Source: Gammaproteobacteria bacterium
Lineage (GTDB): Bacteria > Pseudomonadota > Gammaproteobacteria > Steroidobacterales > Woeseiaceae
Length of the DNA: 64,000 bases
Assembly (NCBI GenBank): GCA_029884165.1
Contig: JAOUIH010000001.1
Location: 1-64,000, forward strand
Direction: 5' to 3'
Shown: piece after piece, positions 1 to 8,990 of the stretch
Position numbering within the stretch: the first letter of the stretch is position 1
Layout of the letters: each line of letters begins with the position of its first letter
The notes under the pieces: generated by a model
The model's input: the letters and a program-made list of their open reading frames with translations, nothing else
The model's database searches: none
Told to the model about the DNA's origin: nothing
Made by a program: the position numbers and the translations under genes

Positions 1-720
1 TGCGACTGACTCTCCGCAGGCCTTGAGGTACATGCGCCCGGTGGACGTGATGCGATAGCCGTCATAGCCGTCGAGCGAGCCGAACGCGAACTCTACGAGC
101 TGCAGAGCCCTCAGTTTTTCCAGGATCGCCTCGACCTGCGACGGGCGCAGGCGAATGATGTTCGCAATCTCGGGCGCCGTCAGCACGTAGCCCGGCTGCA
201 GTTTTGACTGGGTGCGGAGCACCGCCAGGTCGGCTTCGCTAATGGCAACGTCGGCCTCGACCGCCAGGCCGCGTGAGGGCATGCCGAATGGTCGCCACTC
301 ACGCAGGGCTTGCCATCGCCTGGCGATCGACCGCAGTCGCACCGTCGCAGCGATGCGCAACGAATCGATCCAGTAGGCCAACTTGCGAAGCAGCGAGCGC
401 GTGATGTGCAGGACGAGCAGCAAGGTAACGAGGTAAACGGCAATCGAGACCAGCAGGGAAGCGGCTCCGCCTGTCTCGGTCCCGGCCAATCCGAGTTGCG
501 CAATGAGATTGGGCGCGAACCTTGCCGTCGCGGACAGCACCCAGTCGCCGGGCAATAGCAGTGCCTGCTTCAGCCACAGCACGTGGTCTGCGAGGGTCAC
601 CTCGCCGTCGAGATTCAGGTCGCTGGCCCAGGGGGGCAGGAGCGGCGCCTCGTCGTTCGCCGGCATGTCATTCATGAATGGCTGGTTCACATAATGTATC
701 CGCGCGCCAAGCTCGCGCAT
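1..720 (-). CDS. partial membrane protein: dockerin/EF-hand-like loop, TM segment, winged-helix-like C-terminus
   Basis: The frame is open on the minus strand from an ATG at 720 (alternatives ATG 675, GTG 690) to the left edge, so the C-terminus is missing. Counting from 720, residues 34-45 form a calcium-loop-like motif (DLNLDGEVTLAD). Residues about 87-105 are strongly hydrophobic and look like one membrane segment. A basic stretch follows, then from about residue 165 a helix-rich region ending in GYRITSTGRMYL that resembles a winged-helix fold. I do not recognise the family. The gene is divergent from the Glt-like cluster starting at 971 and shares its 250-bp promoter region. The start codon is uncertain. 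The third-position GC pattern and coherent domain layout make this frame far more likely than the overlapping alternatives. Confidence 0.6.
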   Translation of the reverse strand, partial: MRELGARIHYVNQPFMNDMPANDEAPLLPPWASDLNLDGEVTLADHVLWLKQALLLPGDWVLSATARFAPNLIAQLGLAGTETGGAASLLVSIAVYLVTLLLVLHITRSLLRKLAYWIDSLRIAATVRLRSIARRWQALREWRPFGMPSRGLAVEADVAISEADLAVLRTQSKLQPGYVLTAPEIANIIRLRPSQVEAILEKLRALQLVEFAFGSLDGYDGYRITSTGRMYLKACGESVA

Positions 721-754
721 TGCGGGCACTTTGTTACGCGGCTGCGTCGCGATC

Positions 755-770
755 CGTGAGCAGGTTCACA
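755..770. promoter_or_regulatory. CRP/Clp-type palindrome
   Basis: CGTGA-N6-TCACA matches the CRP consensus TGTGA-N6-TCACA at 9 of 10 defined positions. It lies between the divergent genes at 720 and 971, so it could serve either. Very similar palindromes lie upstream of both DUF11/OmpA operons (11139 and 48261-48299). No clear -10 box was assigned. Confidence 0.45.
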
Positions 771-916
771 GATTGCTCGTGCGCGATCGCGCAGGCGTAA
801 CGCAGCGTATGCCGCAATGGTCGCTGCAACCCCATGCGATTTGAGGGATGGATCACAGATTGGATGCGACGATTCATCAACACTTGTGCGACGAAATGCC
901 GGCCTGCAACCGGCGC

Positions 917-936
917 GGATGCAAGTGCCTGCATCC
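917..936 (+). other. leader hairpin upstream of the Glt-like cluster
   Basis: GGATGCA and TGCATCC form a perfect 7-bp stem with a 6-nt loop, 35 nt before the ATG at 971. There is no U tract, so it is not a standard terminator. The rest of the 721-970 gap holds only the CRP-like site. Confidence 0.3.
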
Positions 937-970
937 CGGACCTTAAACCCGGCAAATCAAGGGCTTGAAC

Positions 971-1501
971 ATGCCTACACTGATGCGGAAATTTCTTTAT
1001 GTGCTGCTGCTCTGGGCTTCCGTTGCGAGCAGCGGTTCGCAGGACATATCCCAGGAGCAGATGCGCAGCCTCGACGAGCAGGTACAGGAGATCAAATCCG
1101 ATGTGCTCAACATCGCCGCGGAACTCGGGCGACTCGAGGAGCGCCTGCTGTATCCATCGAATACGCAGGTCGCGGTATTCGTTGCGCTGGCTGGCGGCGA
1201 CGAACTGCGGCTCGACGCGGTGCAGGTAGCGATCAACGGCGATCTCGTTGCGCATTACATTTACAGCTTCAAGGAACTCGAAGCGCTGCAGAATGGCGGG
1301 GTGCAGCGCCTGTATACCGGAAACGTGCCGACCGGCGAGCACCAGGTCAGCGTCAGCTACAACGGCAAGCTGAAGAACGGCAAGGACGTGAGCCGTTCTG
1401 AGCAATTCGTCTTCGTAAAGGGCGTCGAGCCCAAGATGCTCGGGTTCACGCTCGCAGGTTCGGAGTTCGGCCAAAACGGTATCCAGTTCGGAGACTGGTA
1501 G
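971..1501 (+). CDS. exported coiled-coil protein, first gene of Glt-like cluster
   Basis: The 176-aa product begins with a Sec signal peptide (basic MRK, hydrophobic FLYVLLLWASVAS) followed by a short acidic coiled-coil segment (residues about 25-55). The remainder is beta-rich (TQVAVFVAL, QRLYTGN, GEHQVSVSY), suggesting a small periplasmic domain. No enzyme motif is visible. An alternative ATG lies at 983. The stop is 2 nt before the next ATG (1504), so the genes are co-transcribed. From its position it is probably a periplasmic accessory of the TPR/TolQR machine downstream, but I do not recognise a named family and its function is unknown. Confidence 0.8.
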   Translation: MPTLMRKFLYVLLLWASVASSGSQDISQEQMRSLDEQVQEIKSDVLNIAAELGRLEERLLYPSNTQVAVFVALAGGDELRLDAVQVAINGDLVAHYIYSFKELEALQNGGVQRLYTGNVPTGEHQVSVSYNGKLKNGKDVSRSEQFVFVKGVEPKMLGFTLAGSEFGQNGIQFGDW

Positions 1502-1503
1502 AC

Positions 1504-3387
1504 ATGCTGCGCACGTCGCCCAGGCTTTTCGGGGTATCGCTGGCCGCCATCTGTGCGGCCGCTTCCGCCTCGGGCGAGGAACTCAAGGATCTCTATTTCG
1601 GTGAGGCGCTGTTCCTCGCTCGACAGGGCTACTATTTCGAGGCGCTGGAGCGACTGGACACCGAACTCGGGCAGCACTACGGGCTGGACGAGCCCGAGCG
1701 GGACAGCCTCTACTACCACATCAACGACGCCGAATTCTCTGTCGGCGACTTCGAGCTGCGCTACCGCATGCACCATCGCGCCGGGCGCGCGATCACCGCA
1801 GTGCTCGAGGGAGACGTCGACGAACTCGTGCGCAACGAAGCCGCATATCGACTGGCCCGAATCCACTTTCAGAAAGGGCAGATGGCCGACGCACTGCAGG
1901 CGCTGGCGCGTATAGACGGGCGAGTGCCGGACTCGATACGCGACGATATCGAGTTCCTGCGTGCGAATGCCTTCCTGTCGACAGGCCGGCCCGCCGAGGC
2001 TGCCGAAATCCTCAAGCGCCTGCAGGGCTCCGATGAGCTGGGCGGATTTGCATCCTACAACCTGGGCATTGCGCTGCTGCAAGACGGCCGTACCGAGGCA
2101 GCAGTCGAGCAGCTGGATCGCTCCGGCCGCATCGAGGCCCGTGACGAGCCGACTTTCGCGATCCGTGACAAGTCGAACATGGTACTCGGGACGATGCTGC
2201 TCGAATCGGGCGACTACGCGCTGGCCGGCCAGTACTTCGATCGTGTGCGCCTCGACGGACCGTTTTCGAACCAGGCCCTGCTGAGCTCCGGCTGGGCGGC
2301 GATGTCGAACGAGGACTACGACCGGGCCGTCGTCCCCTGGAGCCTGCTCGCGCAGCGCGAAGCCACGGATCTTTCTGCCCAGGAGGCGAAGCTCGCCCTG
2401 CCATACGCATATGGCAAGCTGGACGTGCACGGTCGTGCGGCCGAGTACTACGGCCGGGCGCTGGATTCCTTCGGCGTCGAGCTTGAGAAACTCGACACGT
2501 CGATCCTGAGTATCCGCGAGGGCAAGTTTCTCGAGGCACTGGTTCGGGAGGAGATCCGCCAGGACAAGGACTGGGTGATCCGCCTGCGCTCGCTGCCGGA
2601 AGCACCAGAGACCTATTACCTGATGGAGTTGATGGCCGCGCACAATTTCCAGACCGGCCTGCAGAACTACCTGGACCTCGAAGACCTGCGCAAGAAACTG
2701 GCATCCTGGGAATCGAGCTTCGACGCCTACGGGGACATGATCTCGATTCGGAGGGCGCACTACGAGCCGCTGCTTCCGGAGATAGACTCGCAGTTCCGTG
2801 CCCTCGATTCGCGCATGCGCCTGCGCCTCGAGCAGCACAAGCTGCTCGAACGCCGCATGCAGGCGATGCTTACGGCGCCGAGGCCCGAATTTCTCGCGAC
2901 CCGCGACGAGCAGGCGATGCTCGGTACGATCGAGCGCATCGAATTGCGGCTGCAGGAAGCGGGCGTCGCGCCCGAGTCTGACAATTACCAGCGCCTGAAG
3001 CGCCTCAAGGGCCGGCTACTCTGGACGCTCCATACCGAATATCACGAGCGACTGGCTGCGTTTGAGCAACACTTGTACGAACTCGGCGCAGCCATCGCCG
3101 TGGCAGAAGCGCAATACGAACAGTTCGTGCGCGTGCGCCAGGCCGCGGTTCACAGCTTCGAGGGCTACGAAAAGGGCATCGCTCGCATGCGGACCAACGT
3201 CCGCGAGTCGCTGGCAACGGTCAATACCCTGATGGCGCGGCAGGGGCGCCTGCTCGAGATCGTCGCGATCGACGAACTGACCGCGCGGCGGGAGCGGCTG
3301 GAGAAGTACCAGAACGACGCGCGCTTTGCCCTGGCTGACAGTTACGACCGCGCGACGCAGGTGCAGGCAAGGAGGCTCGACGAATGA
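1504..3387 (+). CDS. periplasmic TPR-repeat protein of Glt-like cluster
   Basis: The 627-aa product has an N-terminal signal peptide (cleavage near ASASG-EE) and repeated TPR-type helix pairs across residues about 25-330, for example ALFLARQGYYFEALERL, AAYRLARIHFQKGQMADALQ and ASYNLGIALLQDGRTEAAVE. The C-terminal half (about 380-620) is highly helical and charged, likely coiled coil. It overlaps the next gene by 4 nt (ATGA). Helical-repeat periplasmic proteins of this kind are established parts of Agl-Glt machines, where they scaffold the periplasmic module. Assignment to a particular Glt protein cannot be made by eye. Confidence 0.85.
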   Translation: MLRTSPRLFGVSLAAICAAASASGEELKDLYFGEALFLARQGYYFEALERLDTELGQHYGLDEPERDSLYYHINDAEFSVGDFELRYRMHHRAGRAITAVLEGDVDELVRNEAAYRLARIHFQKGQMADALQALARIDGRVPDSIRDDIEFLRANAFLSTGRPAEAAEILKRLQGSDELGGFASYNLGIALLQDGRTEAAVEQLDRSGRIEARDEPTFAIRDKSNMVLGTMLLESGDYALAGQYFDRVRLDGPFSNQALLSSGWAAMSNEDYDRAVVPWSLLAQREATDLSAQEAKLALPYAYGKLDVHGRAAEYYGRALDSFGVELEKLDTSILSIREGKFLEALVREEIRQDKDWVIRLRSLPEAPETYYLMELMAAHNFQTGLQNYLDLEDLRKKLASWESSFDAYGDMISIRRAHYEPLLPEIDSQFRALDSRMRLRLEQHKLLERRMQAMLTAPRPEFLATRDEQAMLGTIERIELRLQEAGVAPESDNYQRLKRLKGRLLWTLHTEYHERLAAFEQHLYELGAAIAVAEAQYEQFVRVRQAAVHSFEGYEKGIARMRTNVRESLATVNTLMARQGRLLEIVAIDELTARRERLEKYQNDARFALADSYDRATQVQARRLDE

Positions 3388-6300
3388 CGCGCTTCCCTCG
3401 GCTGCCCTTATTGCTGCTTCCCGTCGTGCTGGTCGCCTGCGGAACCTACGACCGCAATCGTGGCACCCTGGCTGACCTGAAGAGCGTCGAGCCGGACGTG
3501 GCCGATGTGCACATCGACGACAGCCTCGAGCGTGCGGAAGCGAGCTACCGGCGATACCTGGAACAGACGCCATCGAGCGCGATGGCGCCTGAAGCCATGC
3601 GCCGCATGGCGGATCTGCAGATCGAAAAAGAGTTCGGAATCATCGGCTCCGGCGACCTGGTCGAGATGGCCGTCGCGGAAGACAAGGTGGCACTCGCCAG
3701 GCCGCCGCAGGCCGCCATGCTGCCGCTGGAGGGCGACTCCCCCGAAACGGGACTGGGCCAGGGCGGTTACGACGAATCGACCGAGGATTTCGAGAGGCGA
3801 GCGGCCGGAGAGCAACGCTTCGTGGCGGCCGAATCGGGCGAAAGGCTTGAGCTGCCGGAAGGCGCGCGGGAAACGGCGCTGTCCGGCCCGCTCGAGGCGA
3901 TAGAGACCTACAAGCGAATTCTCGAGCAGTACCCGAATTACGAGCGCAACGACCAGGTCCTGTACCAGATGTCGCGCGCCTACGATGAACTCGGTCGCAA
4001 CGACGAGGCGGTCGAGGTCATGGCGCGGCTGATCGCCGGCTATCCCTATTCGCGGTACATCGACGAAGTACATTTCCGGCGGGGCGAGTACTTCTTTGTC
4101 CGCAAGAAGTACCTGGACGCCGAGGAATCGTACTCGGCTATCATAGAGCGGGGGTCGACATCGTCCTACTACGAACTAGCCCTGTACAAGATGGGCTGGA
4201 CCCTCTACAAGCAGGAACTGTACGAAGATGCACTACGGCGCTACATGGCAATGCTGGATTATCGCCTGTCGATCGGCTACGACTTCGACCAGGCGGGCGA
4301 AACCGACGACGAACATCGCGTCGCCGACACGTTCCGCGTCATCAGCCTGAGTTTTTCGAACCTCGGGGGCCCAGAGGTCATCGACGAATACTTCGACGAA
4401 TACGGCCACCGCAGTTTCGCCGACCGCATCTACAGCAACCTGGGTGAGTTCTATCTGAGCAAGCTCAGGTACCAGGACGCGGCGTCGGTCTACAACTCGT
4501 TCATAGCGCGCAATCCCTATCATCGCGTCGCGCCGCATTTCAGCATGCGGGTCGTAGAAATCTACGAAGAAGGCGAATTTCCGAAGCTCGTGGTCGACTC
4601 GAAGAAGGAGTTCGCGACACGCTACGCGCTCAACGGCGACTACTGGCTGCACTTCGACCCGAACGATGCGCCGGAAGTCATGGGCTTTCTAAAGACGAAC
4701 CTGACGGATCTCGCCAACCACTACCACGCGCTGTACCAGAACGACGAGCTGCTCGCCGAGCGGCCCGGGAATTTCAGCGAAGCGTCTCGGTGGTACCGCC
4801 AGTTCCTGGCCTCGTTCCCGCAGGACGACGAATCGCCGCCAATCAATTACCAGCTGGCCAACCTGCTGTTCGAAAACGGCGACTTCGGCCCGGCCGCTGT
4901 CGAGTACGAGCGCACGGCCTACGAGTATCCGCGACACGAACAGTCCGCTGCGGCGGGTTACGCCGCTGTCTATTCGTTCCGGCAGGAACTCGAAGGCGCC
5001 ACCGGCGCACGTCGATCGGACGTCCGCCTGACGGCGGTAGAGAGTTCGCTCCGGTTCGCCGAGGCGTTTCCGGAGCACGAGGAAGCGCCGGTGGTCCTGG
5101 GTGCCGCGGCCGCCGACCTGTACGACATGAAGGACTTCGAGCGCGCGATCGCGTCGGCCCGTATGCTGATCGAACGCTACCCGGGCGCGGAGCAGTCGCT
5201 GGTGCGCGGTGCATGGGTCGTGGTCGGCCACTCGTCGATCGATATCGCGGAATATCCGGACGCGGAATTTGCCTACACTCGCGTGCTCCAGTTGATGCCG
5301 CCGGAGGACGAGGGTCGTGCCGCGATCGTCGACGGACTTGCCGCGTCGATCTACAAGCAGGGCGAGCAGGCGAACCTGCTCGAGGACTACCGTGCCGCCG
5401 CGAACCATTTTCTCCGTATCAGTGACGTCGCGCCGACATCGGCGATAAGGACCTCGGCCGAGTACGATGCGGCCGCTGCGCTGGTCAAGCTCGAGGACTG
5501 GGGAATGGCCGCCGGCGTTCTCGAAGACTTCCGGGCTACGTTTGCAGATCACGAGCTGGCCGCGGACGCGACACGCCAGCTCGCCTTCATCTATCGTGAA
5601 GACGGTCAGCTGCTGAAGTCGGCCGAGGAGCATGTGCGAATCGCCGACGAATCCGCGGACCCCGAGGTCCGGCGCGAGACCCTGCTGGTCGCCGGCGGCC
5701 TCTACGAGGAGGCGAACAGCGTCGACAATGCGATCGAGGTCTACGAACGTTACATCGTCGAGTACCCGATGCCGCTGGACGTTGCGCAGGAGACCAGGAT
5801 GCACGTCGCCGGGATTCACGAGGATCGAGGCGACATGGCCCGCTACTACGACGAATTACGCGAAATCGTCGCGGCAGACGCTGCGGCCGGCGGTGCGCGT
5901 TCCGATCGCAGTCGTTTCCTTGCCGCGAAGTCGGCCCTGGTTCTGACCGAGCCCTTGTACGAACGCTTTGCCGGGCTGGAGCTGATTCAACCGTTCGAAG
6001 AGAGCCTGGCAGAGAAGCAGGCGCGCATGGATACCGCGATGGCTGCATTCGAGGCGCTCGTTGCCTACGAGGTGGGCGAGGTGACTGCGGCAGCGACTTT
6101 CTATATCGCGGAGATCTACTTCGATTTCAGCGTATCGCTGATCGAGTCGGAGCGGCCGGAGGGCCTGTCGAGCGCCGAAGCGTCGGCTTACGAACTCGTC
6201 ATCGAGGAGGAGGCCTATCCATTCGAGGAGCAGGCCATCGAGGTGCACGAGAACAACTTCGAGCTCCTGCGCGTCGGCCTGTACAACCCGTGGGTGCAGA

Positions 6301-6521
6301 AGAGCCTGGACAAGCTGGCCGTCCTGATGCCGGGTCGATACGCGAAGAACGAGATCAGCAGCGGGTTCCTGGGCTCGATCGATTTCTACGCCTACCGAAT
6401 GCCGATCGTGCCGGAGATCGTCCCCGGCGGCGGCCAGAACTCGGCGCTGAGCGACCCGGTCGATGGCCAGGTAACGCCCGGCGCGACAGCGCGGGTGTTC
6501 CCGGGCGAGGCGCAGGACTGA
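3384..6521 (+). CDS. large TPR-repeat outer-membrane lipoprotein of Glt-like cluster
   Basis: The 1045-aa product starts with a type II signal peptide ending in lipobox LVAC (lipidated Cys about residue 19). The residue after the Cys is Gly, not Asp, so outer-membrane sorting is expected. TPR-like repeats run through most of the protein (YQMSRAYDELGRNDEAVEV, YKMGWTLYKQELYEDALRRY, NYQLANLLFENGDFGPAAVEY, LAFIYREDGQLLKSAEEHV). Size and architecture fit the long TPR proteins of Agl-Glt-type clusters (GltD/GltE group by architecture only). It overlaps the preceding gene by 4 nt. The last about 100 residues lack clear repeats. Confidence 0.85.
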   Translation: MTRFPRLPLLLLPVVLVACGTYDRNRGTLADLKSVEPDVADVHIDDSLERAEASYRRYLEQTPSSAMAPEAMRRMADLQIEKEFGIIGSGDLVEMAVAEDKVALARPPQAAMLPLEGDSPETGLGQGGYDESTEDFERRAAGEQRFVAAESGERLELPEGARETALSGPLEAIETYKRILEQYPNYERNDQVLYQMSRAYDELGRNDEAVEVMARLIAGYPYSRYIDEVHFRRGEYFFVRKKYLDAEESYSAIIERGSTSSYYELALYKMGWTLYKQELYEDALRRYMAMLDYRLSIGYDFDQAGETDDEHRVADTFRVISLSFSNLGGPEVIDEYFDEYGHRSFADRIYSNLGEFYLSKLRYQDAASVYNSFIARNPYHRVAPHFSMRVVEIYEEGEFPKLVVDSKKEFATRYALNGDYWLHFDPNDAPEVMGFLKTNLTDLANHYHALYQNDELLAERPGNFSEASRWYRQFLASFPQDDESPPINYQLANLLFENGDFGPAAVEYERTAYEYPRHEQSAAAGYAAVYSFRQELEGATGARRSDVRLTAVESSLRFAEAFPEHEEAPVVLGAAAADLYDMKDFERAIASARMLIERYPGAEQSLVRGAWVVVGHSSIDIAEYPDAEFAYTRVLQLMPPEDEGRAAIVDGLAASIYKQGEQANLLEDYRAAANHFLRISDVAPTSAIRTSAEYDAAAALVKLEDWGMAAGVLEDFRATFADHELAADATRQLAFIYREDGQLLKSAEEHVRIADESADPEVRRETLLVAGGLYEEANSVDNAIEVYERYIVEYPMPLDVAQETRMHVAGIHEDRGDMARYYDELREIVAADAAAGGARSDRSRFLAAKSALVLTEPLYERFAGLELIQPFEESLAEKQARMDTAMAAFEALVAYEVGEVTAAATFYIAEIYFDFSVSLIESERPEGLSSAEASAYELVIEEEAYPFEEQAIEVHENNFELLRVGLYNPWVQKSLDKLAVLMPGRYAKNEISSGFLGSIDFYAYRMPIVPEIVPGGGQNSALSDPVDGQVTPGATARVFPGEAQD

Positions 6522-6539
6522 CATGGACGGCGGCGAGAA

Positions 6540-7187
6540 ATGAAATACCCGAGCAATCATTCGACCCGGTCCGATAACTGGCTTGCCGTGGCCGCGATGG
6601 CCGCCGCTACTGCCTTCGGCCTGACCGGGTGCGCCACGCCCGTGGCAAAGAAGCCGCAGGCACGTATCGAAATCCAGGAGGAGATCGGCTTTACGATTAC
6701 CGAGGAATCGCCGGCAGATGCGGAGATCCGCGAGGACTACCAGGCGGCGCTGGCGTTTCTCGAGCAGGAGCGCTTTGGGCAGGGCATCGAACGGCTCGAG
6801 CTCGTCGTCGAGCAGGCGCCCGAGCTCAGCGGGCCGCTTATCGACCTCGGCATTGCCTACCACCAGAAAGGCGATCTTGCCGCTGCCGAGTCGGCACTGG
6901 TCAAGGCGCTTACTGTAAACCCGGAGCATCCGATCGCTCACAACGAGCTTGGCATCATCTACCGCAAGACCGGGCGATTCCGCGAGGCGCGCGCAAGCTA
7001 CGAGCGGGCACTGGCCGTATACCCTGGTTTTCACTATGCGCGCCGAAATCTTGCGGTTCTGTGCGACCTGTACCTGGCTGATACCTCGTGCGCGCTCGAT
7101 AACTACGAGGCCTACATGAAGACCGTGCCGGAAGACAACGAGGCCGCTATCTGGATCACCGACCTCCGCAACCGGACGGGTCGCTAG
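6540..7187 (+). CDS. TPR lipoprotein, GltE-like
   Basis: The 215-aa product carries a lipobox LTGC (Cys about residue 31) and three to four canonical TPRs in the C-terminal two thirds (PLIDLGIAYHQKGDLAAAES, HNELGIIYRKTGRFREARAS, YERALAVYPGFHYARRNLA). Small TPR lipoproteins of this layout are typical of GltE in Agl-Glt clusters, where they act in the periplasm or at the outer membrane. The gap to the preceding gene is 18 nt and the next start follows within 9 nt, so it is part of the operon. The upstream ATG in MKYPSNHS is supported by a GGCGGCGAG purine-rich stretch. Confidence 0.8.
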   Translation: MKYPSNHSTRSDNWLAVAAMAAATAFGLTGCATPVAKKPQARIEIQEEIGFTITEESPADAEIREDYQAALAFLEQERFGQGIERLELVVEQAPELSGPLIDLGIAYHQKGDLAAAESALVKALTVNPEHPIAHNELGIIYRKTGRFREARASYERALAVYPGFHYARRNLAVLCDLYLADTSCALDNYEAYMKTVPEDNEAAIWITDLRNRTGR

Positions 7188-7196
7188 GAGCAGGTG

Positions 7197-7556
7197 ATGT
7201 CGAGACTTGCCGCCATTACAGTCGGACTCCTGCTGAGCTGCTCTGCGGTGCTCGCAGACGATGAAGCCGCCGATAGCAACGATGCCGAGGCCATCGAAGG
7301 AGAGGCCGTCGAGCAGGAGGCCGTGGCAAAGAGCGCGGGCGTTTCCCCGGACCAGCCCAAGACCATGTCGGGCATGTCGATTCTCGGTAATGAGGAAGCC
7401 CCGAAATCACTGGTCATCGTGCCGTGGAAGGGTTCCGAACTCGGCAACGATATCTCGCTCAACGATTCGCTGGACGAACGTGCGCGACCGGTCGACCGGG
7501 ACGTGTTCGAGCGCGAGCTCCGCTACTACTCGATACGCAGCGGCGCGCAGAACTAG
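7197..7556 (+). CDS. small exported acidic protein of Glt-like cluster
   Basis: The product is about 119 aa with a clear Sec signal peptide (ending SAVLA-DD), an acidic low-complexity linker, and a conserved-looking C-terminal segment (KSLVIVPWKGSELG, then RPVDRDVFERELRYYSI). ATG 7197 is preferred over GTG 7194 because GGAG lies 6 nt upstream. It sits between a TPR lipoprotein and the TolQ-like gene, so it is likely a periplasmic link between these parts. I know no named domain for it. A 273-nt gap follows before the TolQ-like gene, which may hold a second promoter. Confidence 0.75.
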   Translation: MSRLAAITVGLLLSCSAVLADDEAADSNDAEAIEGEAVEQEAVAKSAGVSPDQPKTMSGMSILGNEEAPKSLVIVPWKGSELGNDISLNDSLDERARPVDRDVFERELRYYSIRSGAQN

Positions 7557-7829
7557 CGCCCGGGACCTGCGCAGAAGCGCGGTTCCCGAACCTCGTCCTG
7601 TCGCCGGCCTGCACTACGCATTCTTTTTCGATCGCGCTGCGCTGCCTCTTGGCGCGGTCACACAATCCATCGAGCTCGAAATCACGGATGCAGCGCGCCG
7701 ATTGACGCACTGCGTCGAACTAATTGTCGTCGATCGTGTACTGCATCACATCTGCGGACGCCGACTGGACTTATTCTTGGACCCGTCCATGAGATGGATT
7801 ACGACATTTTGTCAAATGAGGATTTGGTG
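7557..7829 (+). other. intergenic gap before TolQ-like gene
   Basis: This stretch has no supported ORF. An imperfect GC hairpin (GGGACC...GGTTCCC, 7564-7590) could slow or terminate transcription after the TPR genes. TTGACG at 7703 resembles a -35 box, but a well-spaced -10 was not found. No riboswitch was recognised. Confidence 0.3.
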
Positions 7830-8486
7830 ATGGACGTTTTTTATTCAATCGTAAGGTTCTTCGCTTCGGGCGGCATCTTCATGTATCCGATCCTGGTCGT
7901 TTTCGCCGTTGGCGTCGCGGTCGCGATCGAGCGTTATGTCACTTTGTCGCGCGTGACCTACAGGAACCAGAGCATCTGGGAACAGGTGCAGCCACTGCTG
8001 GCAGAGGGTGAGTTCGAAAGGGCGCGCGAGATCACGGGCAAGGACGAATCCACGATATCGCAGGTCCTGAACATGGGCCTGTCATTGCAGGGAACCGTAC
8101 GCCGCCGCGAAGACATCGAGATCGCGATGGAGGAGAGCATGATGGAGATCGTGCCGCGACTCGAGAAACGCACGCCCTATGTCGCGCTGGCCTCGAGTAT
8201 CGCGACGCTTCTCGGTCTGCTCGGCACGATCATGGGCCTCATCCAGGCGTTCACGGCGGTCGCCAACGCGAATCCGGCCGAAAAGGCCGATCTGCTGACG
8301 GCCAGCATCTCCGTCGCGATGAACACAACCGCGTTCGGGCTGATGGTCGCTATCCCGCTTCTGGTCACGCACGTCGTGCTGACGAGCAAGACGGGTGAGA
8401 TCGTCGACAGTCTCGAGATGGCATCGGTCAAGGCGCTGAACGTGATTACGAAGCGCGCCAAGCGCCAGCTCGACATCGCCGCCTGA
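7830..8486 (+). CDS. TolQ/ExbB/MotA-family proton channel (AglR/AglQ-like)
   Basis: The 218-aa inner-membrane protein has the MotA/TolQ/ExbB layout: an N-terminal TM (residues about 12-32), a cytoplasmic loop with EEGMxExx-like helix (AMEESMMEIVPRLEKR), and two closely spaced TMs (TLLGLLGTIMGLIQAF and NTTAFGLMVAIPLLV) with the small and hydroxyl residues that line the proton path. ATG 7830 is chosen because GAGGA lies 8 nt upstream; an in-frame ATG at 7794 lacks a ribosome binding site. With the two ExbD-like genes that follow it should form the proton-motive-force-driven motor energising the AgmX-like protein and the periplasmic TPR parts. Confidence 0.93.
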   Translation: MDVFYSIVRFFASGGIFMYPILVVFAVGVAVAIERYVTLSRVTYRNQSIWEQVQPLLAEGEFERAREITGKDESTISQVLNMGLSLQGTVRRREDIEIAMEESMMEIVPRLEKRTPYVALASSIATLLGLLGTIMGLIQAFTAVANANPAEKADLLTASISVAMNTTAFGLMVAIPLLVTHVVLTSKTGEIVDSLEMASVKALNVITKRAKRQLDIAA

Positions 8487-8498
8487 GGATAAGCGACC

Positions 8499-8990
8499 AT
8501 GGCGCGACGACACCATTACAAGCGGCGTTCGAAAGACGCACCGGAGCTGGATGTCACCACCTTCCTCAATCTCATGGTGGTTCTGGTGCCGTTCCTGCTG
8601 ATCACCGCCGTCTTCTCGCGCCTTACGATCGTCGAGCTCAACTTGCCGAGCTCGTCGGGCGGGCCGGCGCCGGTACAGCCGAACTTCCGCGTGGAGGTCA
8701 TCGTGCGCGAAACCGGCCTCGAGATAACCAATGGTACGTCGATCATTGCCGCCATTCCGAAGGTCGAGGAGGAGTACGACCTGGAAAGGCTGTCGGAATA
8801 CATGGTCGAGCTGAAGCGGAGCTACCCGAGCCACGACTCGGCGTCAGTCCTCCTGGAGCCCTTCATTCCGTACGACTACCTGATCCAGGTGATGGACGTG
8901 GTCAGGGCCGTTGAAGTGGAAGGCGAGACTCCGGAAGAGATGCAGCTGTTCGCGCTGTTTACGGAAATTTCCGTGGGAGAAGCTCCGTGA
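8499..8990 (+). CDS. ExbD/TolR-family protein lacking the TM aspartate
   Basis: The 163-aa protein has a short basic cytoplasmic N-terminus, one TM segment (residues about 19-38) and a periplasmic ExbD/TolR domain. In ExbD/TolR the TM carries one essential proton-carrying Asp (typical pattern LIDVxxxLLxFF). The aligned position here is Asn24 (TTFLNLMVVLVPFLL). The partner gene at 8987 keeps the Asp, so a mixed ExbD dimer with a single protonatable Asp is likely. It overlaps the next gene by 4 nt. Confidence 0.9.
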   Translation: MARRHHYKRRSKDAPELDVTTFLNLMVVLVPFLLITAVFSRLTIVELNLPSSSGGPAPVQPNFRVEVIVRETGLEITNGTSIIAAIPKVEEEYDLERLSEYMVELKRSYPSHDSASVLLEPFIPYDYLIQVMDVVRAVEVEGETPEEMQLFALFTEISVGEAP

